Source of the DNA: CAADGU01 sp964581605
Lineage (GTDB): Bacteria > Chloroflexota > Anaerolineae > Promineifilales > Promineifilaceae
Length of the DNA: 64,000 bases
Assembly (NCBI GenBank): GCA_964581605.1
Contig: CAZOPF010000017.1
Coordinates: 5,497-69,496, forward strand
Reading direction: 5' to 3'
Part shown: piece after piece, positions 1 through 8,984 of the stretch
Numbering within the stretch: position 1 is the stretch's first letter
Layout: each line of letters opens with the position of its first letter
Position numbers and translations under genes: made by a program
Notes under the pieces: generated by a model
Told to the model about the DNA's origin: nothing
Database searches by the model: none
Seen by the model: only the letters and a program-made list of their open reading frames with translations

Positions 1-1
1 A

Positions 2-886
2 CTCTTTGGCCTGACTTTTCCCAATGTGCTGGGCATGGCCGCCGGATTTGACAAGGATGTGCGGGTGGCGGCCGGTCTGGCGGCGCTCGGTTTTGGGCAT
101 GTGGAAGTAGGCACGCTCACGCCCCGGCCGCAAGCGGGCAATCCCCGTCCGCGCATTTTCCGTTTGCCGCTCGATGAGGCGCTCATCAACCGCATGGGCT
201 TCCCTAACGAGGGGGTGGAGACGGCTGTGCCCCGCCTCAAAGCTCTTTCTCAGCAAAAGCGCAACTTCATTCTGGGCGTCAGCCTGGGCAAACAAAAGGA
301 GACGCCTCTGGCCGAGGCCGCTCAAGATTACATCACCGTCATGCAGGCGGTATACGCTTATGCCGATTATCTGGCGGTGAATATCAGTTCCCCCAACACG
401 CCCGGGCTGCGCGATTTGCAGGGCGGCGATTATCTGGGCCATTTGTTGGGTGTACTGACGGCCGAAAATCAAAAGCTGGCGTTTCGGTTGCAGCTATCGC
501 CCCGGCCACTGCTGGTGAAAATTGCGCCTGACCTGGCCTGGGCCGAGCTGGATGAGATATTAACGGCCGTGCAAGACGCGGGCATTGACGGTATCATCGC
601 CACAAATACGACCTTGAGCCGGGACGGATTGTTGTCGGCGGCATCAGAGGAGACGGGTGGGTTGAGTGGACGGCCGTTAACCGACCGTAGCACCGAAATC
701 ATTACGCATATTCACAAGGAGACAAACGGCCGTCTGCCCATTATTGGCGTCGGTGGCATTTTTACAGCAGCGGACATGTGCGCCAAATTGGACGCGGGCG
801 CTTCCTTAGTCCAGCTCTACACCGCGCTCATTTACGAAGGCCCCACCTTGCCGGGGCGGCTGCTGCGGGAAGTGGGGAAGAAGTAA
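2..886 (+). CDS. pyrD: Dihydroorotate dehydrogenase (quinone, class 2), 5'-truncated by window edge
   Basis: FMN flavoenzyme that oxidises dihydroorotate to orotate in pyrimidine synthesis; class 2 enzymes sit on the membrane and pass electrons to quinone. The frame is open from base 2 and starts mid-protein with LFGLTFPNVLGMAAGFDKD, so the N-terminus, with the membrane-binding helices, lies outside the window. Visible signatures are the FMN-binding GFDKD, NRMGFPNEG, the VNISSPNTPGLR block with the serine that acts as base in class 2 enzymes, PLLVKIAPDL, IIATNTT and the C-terminal phosphate-binding stretch IIGVGGIFTA followed by GASLVQLYTALIYEGP. The serine rather than cysteine argues for class 2. 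An acylphosphatase gene follows after a repeat-filled gap. Confidence 0.95.
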   Translation, partial: LFGLTFPNVLGMAAGFDKDVRVAAGLAALGFGHVEVGTLTPRPQAGNPRPRIFRLPLDEALINRMGFPNEGVETAVPRLKALSQQKRNFILGVSLGKQKETPLAEAAQDYITVMQAVYAYADYLAVNISSPNTPGLRDLQGGDYLGHLLGVLTAENQKLAFRLQLSPRPLLVKIAPDLAWAELDEILTAVQDAGIDGIIATNTTLSRDGLLSAASEETGGLSGRPLTDRSTEIITHIHKETNGRLPIIGVGGIFTAADMCAKLDAGASLVQLYTALIYEGPTLPGRLLREVGKK

Positions 887-925
887 TTGGGTAATTGGGT
901 AATTGGGTAATTACCTGATTACCTT
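884..925. repeat. Heptamer repeat array with hairpin symmetry
   Basis: Three to four copies of the 7-bp unit GGGTAAT/TGGGTAA run from the pyrD stop codon. Reverse-complement units (ATTACC, GATTACC) follow, so the RNA could fold into a stem. The same unit recurs at 30239-30310. Confidence 0.8.
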
Positions 926-937
926 TTGCATTGGTTT

Positions 938-1210
938 ATGAAACGACTAACAGCGATTGTGTACGGCCGTGTGCAGGGCGTCTCCTTTCGCCATTACACC
1001 CGGCTGGAAGCGCAGCGGTTGGGGTTGGTGGGCTGGGTGGCTAACCGGCCCGATGGTACGGTGCAGGTGGTGGCCGAAGGGGATGAACCGGCCTTGCAGC
1101 AGTTGGTGGTTTTCCTGCGGCGCGGCCCGGCCATGGCCCATGTCACCGATGTAGCCATGCAGTGGCAAGATGCAACCGGCGAGTTTAACCGGTTTGATAT
1201 TCGATGGTGA
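938..1210 (+). CDS. acyP: Acylphosphatase
   Basis: Small cytosolic enzyme (90 residues, the usual size) that hydrolyses carboxyl-phosphate bonds of acylphosphates. The family's phosphate-binding loop and catalytic arginine appear in VYGRVQGVSFRHYT, and the catalytic asparagine in GLVGWVANRPDGTVQVVAEG. The frame can be read from a TTG at 926, but the ATG at 938 gives the canonical MKRLTAIVYGRVQGV start. No strong Shine-Dalgarno sequence precedes it because the upstream DNA is the heptamer array. It lies 3 bases before the next gene and is probably co-transcribed with it. Confidence 0.95.
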   Translation: MKRLTAIVYGRVQGVSFRHYTRLEAQRLGLVGWVANRPDGTVQVVAEGDEPALQQLVVFLRRGPAMAHVTDVAMQWQDATGEFNRFDIRW

Positions 1211-1213
1211 AAG

Positions 1214-2491
1214 ATGATATTGAATGAAAAGTCAAATCTGGAACGGCAGCGCACGGCCTGGACGGTGTTGATTGTCAGTTTTGCTATTTTTACGCTGCTG
1301 TGCATCAGTACGCCGGTGCTGGTGAATGCTTATCTGCAAAACGCGACACGGCCGTTGGATGTGCTGGTGCAGGCGAATCAGGGCACGGTGGGCATTGATG
1401 ATGAGGCGGGCGGCCGCCGGGCGGCGATTGTGGGCGATGCCGGGCAAGCTATGGCAGTTGGCGAGCATGTGCTGACCGGTAATACGGCCACGGCGCTGGT
1501 TTCTGTGCGGCCGCCTGAGAGTGAGCAATTGCTGGCTTCCTTCCAGATTTATAGCAACACTGATTTTCACTTGTTACAGGCGGAGACGCCCCGTTTTGGG
1601 GTAAGCAACGATGGCCGTACCCTGAGTGCGCGTCTGGATGACGGCCGTATTCGGCTCAATGTGGCTGAAGTTGCGGAACGGCCGTTCACGGTGCAACTTA
1701 TCACCCCTCAAGGGGAAGTGTGGATTGCCGAACCGGGCCAATATGCGGTGGTAGTAACGCCGGAAGATGCTCAGGTAACGGTGCAGACCGGCCAGGCAGA
1801 TATTGTGGCCGCTGGTGAGCTACTGGCGTTGCAACCGGAGTCTCGCGCCCGCATTCCCACCGGCGCACCACCCGAAGGCCCGCTGGGTAAAGAGCGCAAT
1901 CTGCTCCAGAATGGGGATTTTTCTCAAAGTCGTGAGCAATGGATTTTGAATCCCTGGATTGTGGAATTGGCGGCACAGCCGGAAGGGCAGGTGCGGATAT
2001 TGGATGTGGGCGGCAAACCCCGGCTAAATATCGCCCGCCTGGGTATTGGGCACGCCGAAGTGTCGCTGCGGCAGGTTATCAACCAGGATGTCAGCGAATT
2101 ATCTTCGCTGCGGCTGCTGCTCACTTTCCGCATTTTGAACGAGACGCTGGGGGTATGTGGCGTGAAGGGTAGTGAATGTCCGTTGTTTGTGCGGGTGAAT
2201 TATGTGGATGAAGCCGGGGGCAGTAACACCTGGCAACAGGGATTTTATGCCACCGGTGAGCCAGACCCTGATCTGACGCCGGATAGTTGTACCACTTGTG
2301 CCATGGTACAGGGGCCACATATTCGTGTGCCCATGCAGCAGGATTATTTTTTTGAGATCAATGATTTTCGGGAGGAGTTGGCGCGGCACGGCCGTTTGCC
2401 TCCCCGCTACATTGAAAGCATCAGCCTGGTTTTCTCGGGCCACGGTTTTGAAGTGGAAGTGGATAATGTGGCGCTTTTGGCAGAAGAGTAA
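1214..2491 (+). CDS. Membrane-anchored FecR-domain protein of unknown role
   Basis: 425 residues. One hydrophobic segment near residues 16-38 (VLIVSFAIFTLLCISTPVLV) anchors the protein; the rest should lie outside the cytoplasm. Residues about 50-200 resemble FecR-type beta-rich domains: LDVLVQANQGTVGI, repeated VxxG turns, RLNVAEVAERPFTVQLITPQGEVW, and a GQYAVVVTPEDAQVTVQTGQADI strand pattern. A C-terminal module from about 225 onward (NLLQNGDFSQSREQWILN...) reads like a carbohydrate-binding or jelly-roll fold ending in EVDNVALLAEE. No enzyme motif is visible. FecR domains are known in anti-sigma and surface proteins, but no sigma factor gene is adjacent, so the role is open. Confidence 0.6.
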   Translation: MILNEKSNLERQRTAWTVLIVSFAIFTLLCISTPVLVNAYLQNATRPLDVLVQANQGTVGIDDEAGGRRAAIVGDAGQAMAVGEHVLTGNTATALVSVRPPESEQLLASFQIYSNTDFHLLQAETPRFGVSNDGRTLSARLDDGRIRLNVAEVAERPFTVQLITPQGEVWIAEPGQYAVVVTPEDAQVTVQTGQADIVAAGELLALQPESRARIPTGAPPEGPLGKERNLLQNGDFSQSREQWILNPWIVELAAQPEGQVRILDVGGKPRLNIARLGIGHAEVSLRQVINQDVSELSSLRLLLTFRILNETLGVCGVKGSECPLFVRVNYVDEAGGSNTWQQGFYATGEPDPDLTPDSCTTCAMVQGPHIRVPMQQDYFFEINDFREELARHGRLPPRYIESISLVFSGHGFEVEVDNVALLAEE

Positions 2492-2622
2492 GATGATGCG
2501 GGAAGATGAGGTGCGGGGACAGCATGAAGTGAATTGGACGCCACTGCCGCCGCGAGCTTTTGGGTTCTCTGGGGATTTTGTGATGCGTGCGGCGTGACCC
2601 AGAAGTCCTCACGCCTCACGTA

Positions 2623-3873
2623 TCACGTTGCTGCATAACTCTGGGCCAAAACCTGAGCGGTGTGCCAGACGGGGAGAGGTTGTTGCAGGTGAGTTTGTAT
2701 CTGGGTGATGCAGCCGATATTGCCGGAAATGACGGCTTCGGCCCCGGTTTGCGCGATGCGCTCCACTTTGCGGCGGCCCAGTTCGGCGGCGATTTCCGGT
2801 TGATCCAGGTTATACGTGCCGGCCGAGCCACAGCACAGCCCGCCGTCGTCCAATTCTAGCAAGGTCAAATTGGGCACGGCCGTGAGCAACTGTCGTGGCG
2901 CACTCATCACCCCCTGGGCATGGCGTAAATGGCAGGCGTCTTGATATACGGCACGCACAGGTTTTGCTAATCCGGGTGGTGGCTGCAAACCCAATTCGGC
3001 CAGAAAAACAGCCACATCCTGCACTTTGTGGGCGAAGGTGGCGGCCTGTTCGGCAACGGCCGTGCCCGCAAACAGCAGCTCATACTCGTGCATCCCAGAA
3101 CCACAACCAGCAGCATTGGTTAACACGGCCTCTACATCTGCCGGGAAGTGTTCGATATTGCGCCGGGCCAATGTCTGTGCCCGTTCCAGTTCACCAATGT
3201 GCATCAGAATCGCCCCACAGCAGTTTTGCCCGGCGGGGATGACCGTCTCCACGCCGTTGGCGGCCAGCACGTGCAGCGTGGCCCAGTTGATGTCTGGCGC
3301 TAACACTTGCTGCACACAGCCTGCCAGCAGCGCCACCCGTGCCCGGCGCGTGCCTTGTGCCGGATAAACAGCGGGCAATGGTTTGGCGGCGGGCAATTGG
3401 CCCGGCAGCAGATTTAACATGCCCTGAAACTGAGCCGGCAGGGCACGCTGCACCGTTTTGCCAATTTTGCCGGTACGCACGGCCGTGCGGAAGCGCGTGG
3501 GGTAGGGCAATGTTTCAATGATGAGGCGGCGGGCGGCGGCGTCCAGCAACGGCCGTGAGCGTTCCGCCTCCACTATGCCCCGGTAGCTCATCAGCAGATC
3601 GCCATAGGGTACACCAGACGGGCAGGCCGGCACGCAGCCCAGGCAGCCCAGACAGCGATCAATATGCGGTTGGGCGGCGGCGACGGGCAGGGCGTGTTCC
3701 AGTACGTTTTTCATCAGCACAATGCGGCCGCGTGGGGAGTCCATTTCTTCGCCTAAGACCTGATAAGTGGGGCAGGCGGCCAGGCAGAAACCGCAATGGA
3801 CGCAGGACTGTACCGCGTCGGCCATTGCCTGCCCGCGGGGGCCAAATTCAGTGGGGTTGATCTGGTGTTGCAT
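2623..3873 (-). CDS. glcF: Glycolate oxidase iron-sulfur subunit (GlcF)
   Basis: Iron-sulfur subunit that takes electrons from the flavin subunits of glycolate (or lactate) oxidase. 416 residues, the family's usual length. Two [4Fe-4S] motifs of the ferredoxin type are complete: C24-C27-C30-C34 (SCVHCGFCLAACP) and C74-C77-C80-C84 (RCLGCLGCVPACP). Two cysteine-rich CCG domains follow, with GCVQQV, NCCGAILMHIGE, QDACHLRHAQG and LCCGSAGTYNL. The flavin subunits GlcD/GlcE are not in the window, so partnership is inferred from the family. Immediately before the start lies one arm of a perfect inverted repeat that also holds the end of the next gene. Related heterodisulfide-reductase-like CCG proteins are the alternative, but the paired ferredoxin motif at the N-terminus fits GlcF. 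Confidence 0.85.
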   Translation of the reverse strand: MQHQINPTEFGPRGQAMADAVQSCVHCGFCLAACPTYQVLGEEMDSPRGRIVLMKNVLEHALPVAAAQPHIDRCLGCLGCVPACPSGVPYGDLLMSYRGIVEAERSRPLLDAAARRLIIETLPYPTRFRTAVRTGKIGKTVQRALPAQFQGMLNLLPGQLPAAKPLPAVYPAQGTRRARVALLAGCVQQVLAPDINWATLHVLAANGVETVIPAGQNCCGAILMHIGELERAQTLARRNIEHFPADVEAVLTNAAGCGSGMHEYELLFAGTAVAEQAATFAHKVQDVAVFLAELGLQPPPGLAKPVRAVYQDACHLRHAQGVMSAPRQLLTAVPNLTLLELDDGGLCCGSAGTYNLDQPEIAAELGRRKVERIAQTGAEAVISGNIGCITQIQTHLQQPLPVWHTAQVLAQSYAAT

Positions 3874-3881
3874 CGTTAGAT

Positions 3882-3921
3882 GATGGTGGTAAGTGACAAA
3901 AACCCGTCACTTACCACCATC
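3882..3921. repeat. 16-bp perfect inverted repeat between glcF and the URO-D-like gene
   Basis: Bases 3882-3897 are the exact reverse complement of 3906-3921, with an 8-base loop. The right arm contains the last codons (VDGGK, stop) of the URO-D-like gene, and the left arm lies just upstream of glcF. It may act as a terminator or processing stem between two genes read on the same strand. There is no long T-run. Confidence 0.8.
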
Positions 3922-4896
3922 TACAAATTCGCGCAGGGCGCGGATGTTGCGTTGTGGGGTAGTGGTCATTATCACACAGCCAGTGCCCAGGATGAGGCGA
4001 CGGCCGTTGGTTTGCAGCAGGGCGTCCTGGGCTTCGGCCAGGGCGGCTTCGGGTGATTCCTGGTGCAGTGTCCAATGGTCTACGCCGCCGCTGGCAGCCC
4101 CTTGTATCCATTGCAGGCCATCGGCCAGCCGCCAGCCCGTTTCGCGGTCATGCCAGTTTACCGCCGCTGCCGGATATTCACCCGCCAGGTCAAACATGAT
4201 GTCGGTGCTATGTAGATGGACGATGTTTAGCCAGAGGTCGCTGGCGGCGGTGAGGATGCGGCGGTCATAGTCACGGCCGTAACTCAAAAACTCCTCCTTG
4301 CTCATTTGCGAATAGCGGGCATGTTGCACGGCGTAGTAGATGCCGCTGATGCCGGTGCTTTTGGCAGCCTCGATAAAGCGGATGGTGCTTTCGGTAATCA
4401 CCTCCAGGGCGCGGCGGAAACGTGGCGGGTGGGCGCGCAGGTGGCTTAACATGCGTTCATTGCCTGCCAGATGTTTGGCCTGGGAGAGGGGCGAGAAGAC
4501 GGTGGCGATGAAGGGCGTTTCTTCGCCCAGGGCCATGCCCACCAGCCGCAGCGCCTCAATCTGTTTGGCCAGCATTCCCTGGTGGGGATCGAGCGGTTGC
4601 AGTTTGTCCCAATCCATGGGGTTTTGGATGGGCTGGTGGATGTATTCCCGTGTGCCCTCGATATGCCCTACCCAGCGGTCTTGCACGCCCCAATCCACTA
4701 CCGAATAGCTGCTGGCGGGACCAACTTTGAGGAAGTCCCAATCCCAATCTTGCTGCCATTTCAGATGCGCGGCCGCCAGGGCATGGGCGTCTTGATCATC
4801 GCCGGGCCAGTGCCGCCACAAGGCTACCGGCAGGCGGTCAGGTTGTTGCTTGTTAATTGTTGCTTCTAATCGTTTTCGTTTGCTCCAATCTTGCAT
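3907..4896 (-). CDS. Uroporphyrinogen decarboxylase-family (URO-D-like) protein
   Basis: 329 residues. Sequence and TIM-barrel pattern fit the URO-D/methyltransferase superfamily: RLPVALWRHWPGDD near the N-terminus, then DWDFLKVGPASSYSVVDWG, TPFIATVFSPLSQAKHLAG, GISGIYYAVQHARYSQMSKEEFLSYG, NIVHLHSTD and a C-terminal RLILGTGCVIMTTTP. The start at 4896 (MQDWSKRKR) is chosen because AGGAG lies just upstream; the frame stays open further upstream but through repeat-like DNA. No haem genes are adjacent. A corrinoid or other methyltransferase role (MtaA/CmuA-like) is as likely as haem synthesis, and the substrate cannot be told from the sequence. Confidence 0.75.
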   Translation of the reverse strand: MQDWSKRKRLEATINKQQPDRLPVALWRHWPGDDQDAHALAAAHLKWQQDWDWDFLKVGPASSYSVVDWGVQDRWVGHIEGTREYIHQPIQNPMDWDKLQPLDPHQGMLAKQIEALRLVGMALGEETPFIATVFSPLSQAKHLAGNERMLSHLRAHPPRFRRALEVITESTIRFIEAAKSTGISGIYYAVQHARYSQMSKEEFLSYGRDYDRRILTAASDLWLNIVHLHSTDIMFDLAGEYPAAAVNWHDRETGWRLADGLQWIQGAASGGVDHWTLHQESPEAALAEAQDALLQTNGRRLILGTGCVIMTTTPQRNIRALREFVDGGK

Positions 4897-5090
4897 ATGC
4901 TTTTCTCCTGAAGCGAATTGTAACGCAGCGGCGCAGAGTAAATTTCGCCTTCCCTGGCGTCCTTCGCGGATCAATGTTGGCTGGCTTGTGTGGGTAATTG
5001 TGGCTAGAAAGGTGGACGATGGCAACCCCAAATGAGAGATGAATGTTTAGGCGTGTGCGAGAGGGACTAACGGCTGTGGCTTTGGGTTAT

Positions 5091-5966
5091 TCACCTTTCA
5101 TACACGCGCACATAATCCACCAACATCCGCTGCGGGAAAGTGGTGGTATTGTCCGGGTAGCCGGGCCAACGGCCGCCCACAGCCACATTTAGCAGCAAAT
5201 AAAACGGATGGTCAAATACCCAATCTGCTTCTGCTGGCAGATCAGACGGTGTGAGGGTGTGATATAGTTCATCATCTACGTACCAGCGGATTTCTGCCGG
5301 CTCCCACTCGATGGCAAAGATATGAAAATCATCGGCTACTGGCTCATCTAAAACAATCGAGTCACCAATGCCATTGGCGCCGGAGTAACCAGGGCCATGA
5401 ACGGTGCCATAGACGGTATTTGGCTCACGGCCGATGTGTTCCATGATGTCAATTTCCCCGGCCGTGGGCCACGCTTTTTGGAAAATGTTGTTGCCCAACA
5501 TCCAGAAGGCGGGCCAGATGCCCTGCCCAAAGGGAACTTGAATGCGAGCTTCCACACGGCCGTACTCCACTTCCACCTTTTCTCTGGTGATGAGGCGGGC
5601 GGAGGAGTACGGCCGTCCGCCGGAAAGCTCCTCCAATGCCTGGATCACCAGTTGGCCATCTTCAATGAATGAATTCGCCGGCAGATCAGTGTAATTTTCC
5701 CACTCCGCATTACCCCAACCGCTGCCACCGGTTTCATGTGTCCAGTATTCAAGATTGATCTCCGGGCCGTCAAACTCATCCTGCCAGACCAACGTCCAGC
5801 CTTCTTTCATCCATTCGGGGGTGGGTGTGGGCAATGGCGTGGCCGTGGGCGTCGGTTCCGGCGTGGGCGTGGGTTCTGGGGCTAATGCTCCACAGCCAAC
5901 CAGCACCAGGACGGGCAAAACCAGAAGAAGAAGCAAAAAATGGCGAGGGAATGTGTTGTATTTCAT
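5091..5966 (-). CDS. Secreted GH16 beta-glucanase (laminarinase-like lipoprotein)
   Basis: 291 residues. A signal peptide with a lipobox (VLVGC, Cys25) is followed by a Pro/Thr-rich linker (residues about 29-50), which places the enzyme on the cell surface. The GH16 catalytic motif EIDIME is intact: nucleophile Glu171, Asp173 and acid/base Glu176. Other family blocks are LVWQDEFDG, GRVEARIQVPFGQGIWPAFWML, TVHGPGYSG, FAIEWEPAEIRWYVD and PFYLLLNVAVGGRWPG. The unbroken EIDIME form, without the bulge residue of carrageenases, is usual for beta-1,3- and beta-1,3(4)-glucanases. The start MKYNTF is preferred over an upstream ATG because it gives a proper signal peptide. It would supply oligosaccharides to the GH3 and GH94 enzymes encoded upstream on the same strand. 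Confidence 0.9.
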   Translation of the reverse strand: MKYNTFPRHFLLLLLVLPVLVLVGCGALAPEPTPTPEPTPTATPLPTPTPEWMKEGWTLVWQDEFDGPEINLEYWTHETGGSGWGNAEWENYTDLPANSFIEDGQLVIQALEELSGGRPYSSARLITREKVEVEYGRVEARIQVPFGQGIWPAFWMLGNNIFQKAWPTAGEIDIMEHIGREPNTVYGTVHGPGYSGANGIGDSIVLDEPVADDFHIFAIEWEPAEIRWYVDDELYHTLTPSDLPAEADWVFDHPFYLLLNVAVGGRWPGYPDNTTTFPQRMLVDYVRVYER

Positions 5967-5980
5967 GAAATCATTTTCGT

Positions 5981-6216
5981 AGGGGCGGGACAGGCGAGTG
6001 CGGCCTTGCTCATTCACCAACACCTTGTCTCCCGCCTGTCTCGCCCTTTCATAATGGGTTGGTACAGGCGGGTGCGGCTTTGCCCATTTACCAACACCTT
6101 GTCCCCCGCCTGTCTCGCCCCCGTTTTGCTATACGGCGCGGGAGCGAGATGGCGCGGGATGACGTTTTGGGCTGCGGCCACGGTGTTACCGCGCCATCCC
6201 GCCCCTACCGTATGTC
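5981..6216. repeat. 57-bp direct repeat pair and adjacent palindromes between GH16 and GH3 genes
   Basis: Two copies of a 57-bp sequence with about 90% identity lie at 5990-6046 and 6064-6120. Each is flanked or ended by inverted GGCGGGACAGGCG / CGCCTGTCTCGCCC arms. A second inverted repeat (GATGGCGCGGGATG / CGCGCCATCCCGCC) lies at about 6150-6207. Similar 'GTAGGGGCG...CGCCCTTAC' palindromes occur at 32829-32903, so this is a dispersed non-coding element, not a gene. Confidence 0.75.
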
Positions 6217-6225
6217 ATTCGATAT

Positions 6226-8916
6226 TCAACCACCGCGCCGGGCCAGGTCGGCGTTGATGGCCACCAGTTTTTCGTGGGTGATGATGTTGGGCACAAATCC
6301 GGCGATCTGCTCTAGCGTCAACTCCATGGCCATTTGCGCCTGCGGGTGATCAGCCATGCCGCTGAGATGTTTGTTCAGCACCTGTGCGCCAATGTCATCA
6401 TCCAGCAGGGTGCGTAAGGTCAGGCCCACGTGCAGCCGGGTAGATTTGTCCAGCGGGTCCAGAACGCGGGCTTCTCCGGCCCAGTTGAAGGCAGCCGTCA
6501 GGCGGATGTCTTGTGACGAACGGCCGACATGCACTTCAAACTCACCCGCTTCGGCCACCCAACCCGGTTTAGCCGGGTCGTAGTAGGCCAGGGCGGATTC
6601 GTCCAGCGTTAGGGTGACGGTTTGGGTTTGTCCCGGTTGCAGGCTGATTTTGGTGAACGCTTTGAGTTCTTTGGTCGGCCGTGCCAATTTCGCCGCCACA
6701 TCCCGCACATACACCTGCACCACTTCCTGCCCGGCGCGGCCGCCTGTGTTGGTCACGTCCATGCACACTTCAATGGTGTCGCCCGGTTTGAATTCACGGC
6801 CGTTGAGCCGCAAATTGCTGTATTCAAACGTGGTGTAAGACAGCCCATGCCCAAACGGGAAGAGCGGGGCCACCTCTTTCTTTTCGTAGTAGCGGTAGCC
6901 GACAAAGATGCCTTCGCCATACAACACATGGCCGTTTTCGCCGGGGTAGTTGATGTAGGTGGGGTTGTCTTGCAGGCGGACGGGGAAGGTTTGCGGCAAA
7001 CGGCCAGAGGGATCAGATTCACCAAACAGCACATCGGCCAGGGCGTTGCCCGCTTCCTGGCCGGGGTACCAGGTCTGCAAAATGGCGGGCGCGTCATTGA
7101 CCCAGGGCATACTGACGGGCGAGCCGGTGTTGAGGACGACGATGGTGCGCGGATTGGCGGCGAGCACGGCCGTGATCAATTCATTCTGCTCACCCGGCAA
7201 ATCCATGTGCGGCCGGTCATAACTCTCGCTCTCCCATTCGCCAGACAGCCCGGCAAAGACAACCGCCACATCACAGGTAGCGGCTAATTGGGCGGCCTGG
7301 GCGATGGGGTCATCTGGCACGGGGGGCAGGCAGCCCACGCGCCAGACGCGCAGCCCGGCGTTGCGGGCGCTGTATTCCACCACCAGTTCCGCCGATAGCC
7401 CTTCTTTGAGTTCTACCTGTCCGCGCACTTCGGTGCTGGCCTGGTGGAAGTACAGCTCGCTCTTGGTTTGCTGCGTCCAGTTGTCAATGAGCAGGTTGCC
7501 GTTGACCAGCAGGCGCGTCAGCCCGCCGCTGACCAGACTGAAGGTGTACACACCACTTTCGGGCGGGGTGAAAGTGGTGGTGTAGCGGATGGAAAATTGT
7601 TCGCCAACGTGGGCGGGCATGTCATTCATGGGGAAGATTTCTGCTTTGCGCGCCGGTTGGCTCACCGTGGGCTGACCTTCCAGGTCGTAATTATTAAAAA
7701 TGTCGGCCGTCCAGTTGTTCGTCCAGCCAGTATCCAGTTTGGGCAGCAGTTTGAAGGTGGTGGGGGTGCCGATGGCGTAGTGGACGGCCGTCGTTGCTGC
7801 AACGCCCTCTCCTGCCGCGCCCTTGATCCCTTCCAGATGGGAGATGGCGTAATGGGCGGCTACCTGCGCGCTGCCGCCGCCCATAATTGGCGTCCAGCGG
7901 GCGTTCGCGCCAATCACGGCGATGGAGTGGACTTTCTCTTTGTTGATGGGCAGGATGTTGTTGTCATTTTTGAAAAGGACGATGGCTTCGGCCCCGGCGC
8001 GGCGGATGAGATCGCGGGTTTCGGGGCGGTCGTCGGCAAATTCGGGCTGCAATTCCGGCTGGTCAAAGACGCCGGTGCGGAACATGGTGCGCAGGATGCG
8101 GCGCACTTTGTCGTCAATCAGCGCTTCGTCCAATTCCCCCTTTTGCACCATCTCCACCAGATGCGCCCCCATAAAACGGGCCGGGCCGGGCATCTCTAAA
8201 TCCAGCCCACCGGCGGCGGCGTTGTGGCTGTAGCTGCCCCACCAATCAGAGATGACCGCGCCGTCAAAGCCCCACTCTTCTTTGAGGATGTCGCGTAAAA
8301 ACAGTTTGCTTTCGCTGACGTAGGTGCCGTTGACCCGATTGTAGGAGGACATGATCGTCCAGGTGTGGGCGTCTTGCACGGCCGTCTGGAACGGCCGACA
8401 ATAAATCTCCCGCAGCGCCCGCTCGCCAATGTCTGAACTCATGCTGTGGCGCTCAAATTCGGAGTCGTTGCCGACGTAATGTTTGACGCAACCCGCCACG
8501 CCCTGGCTTTGCAACCCTTTGATGTAGGCGGCGGCCAGTTCACCGGAGAGCAATGGGTCTTCGGAGTAGCACTCAAAGTTACGGCCGTTCAGCACCCCGC
8601 GATGTATGTTGACCGTTGGCCCCAGCAAGACATGTGCCCCTTTGGACTTCACTTCGGCGGCCAATGCGACGCCCACTTCGTGCAGCAGGTCACTGTTCCA
8701 GGTGGCGCCCAGGGCTATGCCCACGGGGAAGCAGGCGGCGGTGGTATCCCCGCCCATGTCCGCGCCCCGCGCGCCATTTGGCCCGTCCGTCACCTTCATC
8801 TGCGGAATGCCGAGCCGCTCAATCGGCACCGTCGTCCACATATCCTTCCCGGCCACCAGGGCCACCTTTTCTTCCAACGTCAGTTGGGATAGCAGTTCGT
8901 TAATTTTTTCTTCCAC
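6226..8916 (-). CDS. GH3 beta-glucosidase with inserted PA14 domain
   Basis: 896 residues with no signal peptide, so cytoplasmic. Order of domains: GH3 TIM barrel (1 to about 300), with the KHYVGNDSEFERH block (Lys145-His146) and nucleophile Asp224 in VISDWWG; alpha/beta sandwich from about 310; PA14 domain about 400-515 (FTPPESGVYTFSLVSGGLTRLLVNG), as in fungal and Kluyveromyces-type beta-glucosidases; rest of the sandwich; and a fibronectin-III-like domain (about 680-800). A C-terminal tail (LDKSTRLHVGLTLRTLL...) resembles the extension in related bacterial GH3 enzymes. Translation starts at GTG 8916 behind a clear AAGGAG. PA14 may help bind oligosaccharides. Beta-1,3- or beta-1,4-gluco-oligosaccharides are likely substrates given its neighbours. 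Confidence 0.93.
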   Translation of the reverse strand: MEEKINELLSQLTLEEKVALVAGKDMWTTVPIERLGIPQMKVTDGPNGARGADMGGDTTAACFPVGIALGATWNSDLLHEVGVALAAEVKSKGAHVLLGPTVNIHRGVLNGRNFECYSEDPLLSGELAAAYIKGLQSQGVAGCVKHYVGNDSEFERHSMSSDIGERALREIYCRPFQTAVQDAHTWTIMSSYNRVNGTYVSESKLFLRDILKEEWGFDGAVISDWWGSYSHNAAAGGLDLEMPGPARFMGAHLVEMVQKGELDEALIDDKVRRILRTMFRTGVFDQPELQPEFADDRPETRDLIRRAGAEAIVLFKNDNNILPINKEKVHSIAVIGANARWTPIMGGGSAQVAAHYAISHLEGIKGAAGEGVAATTAVHYAIGTPTTFKLLPKLDTGWTNNWTADIFNNYDLEGQPTVSQPARKAEIFPMNDMPAHVGEQFSIRYTTTFTPPESGVYTFSLVSGGLTRLLVNGNLLIDNWTQQTKSELYFHQASTEVRGQVELKEGLSAELVVEYSARNAGLRVWRVGCLPPVPDDPIAQAAQLAATCDVAVVFAGLSGEWESESYDRPHMDLPGEQNELITAVLAANPRTIVVLNTGSPVSMPWVNDAPAILQTWYPGQEAGNALADVLFGESDPSGRLPQTFPVRLQDNPTYINYPGENGHVLYGEGIFVGYRYYEKKEVAPLFPFGHGLSYTTFEYSNLRLNGREFKPGDTIEVCMDVTNTGGRAGQEVVQVYVRDVAAKLARPTKELKAFTKISLQPGQTQTVTLTLDESALAYYDPAKPGWVAEAGEFEVHVGRSSQDIRLTAAFNWAGEARVLDPLDKSTRLHVGLTLRTLLDDDIGAQVLNKHLSGMADHPQAQMAMELTLEQIAGFVPNIITHEKLVAINADLARRGG

Positions 8917-8984
8917 TTCTTCTCCTTGTAAGGCAGAAAGCGCTTCGCCTTATGCTCTTGCCGACGATTAAAATTTAGAGTCAG

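Noticed and set aside
469..702. Minus-strand open frame opposite pyrD
   Set aside because: Shadow of pyrD; no family signal, and pyrD motifs explain the plus strand.
4897..5031. N-terminal extension of the URO-D-like gene
   Set aside because: The added residues come from a CGCAGCGGCGCAGAG-type repeat, and AGGAG lies just before 4896.
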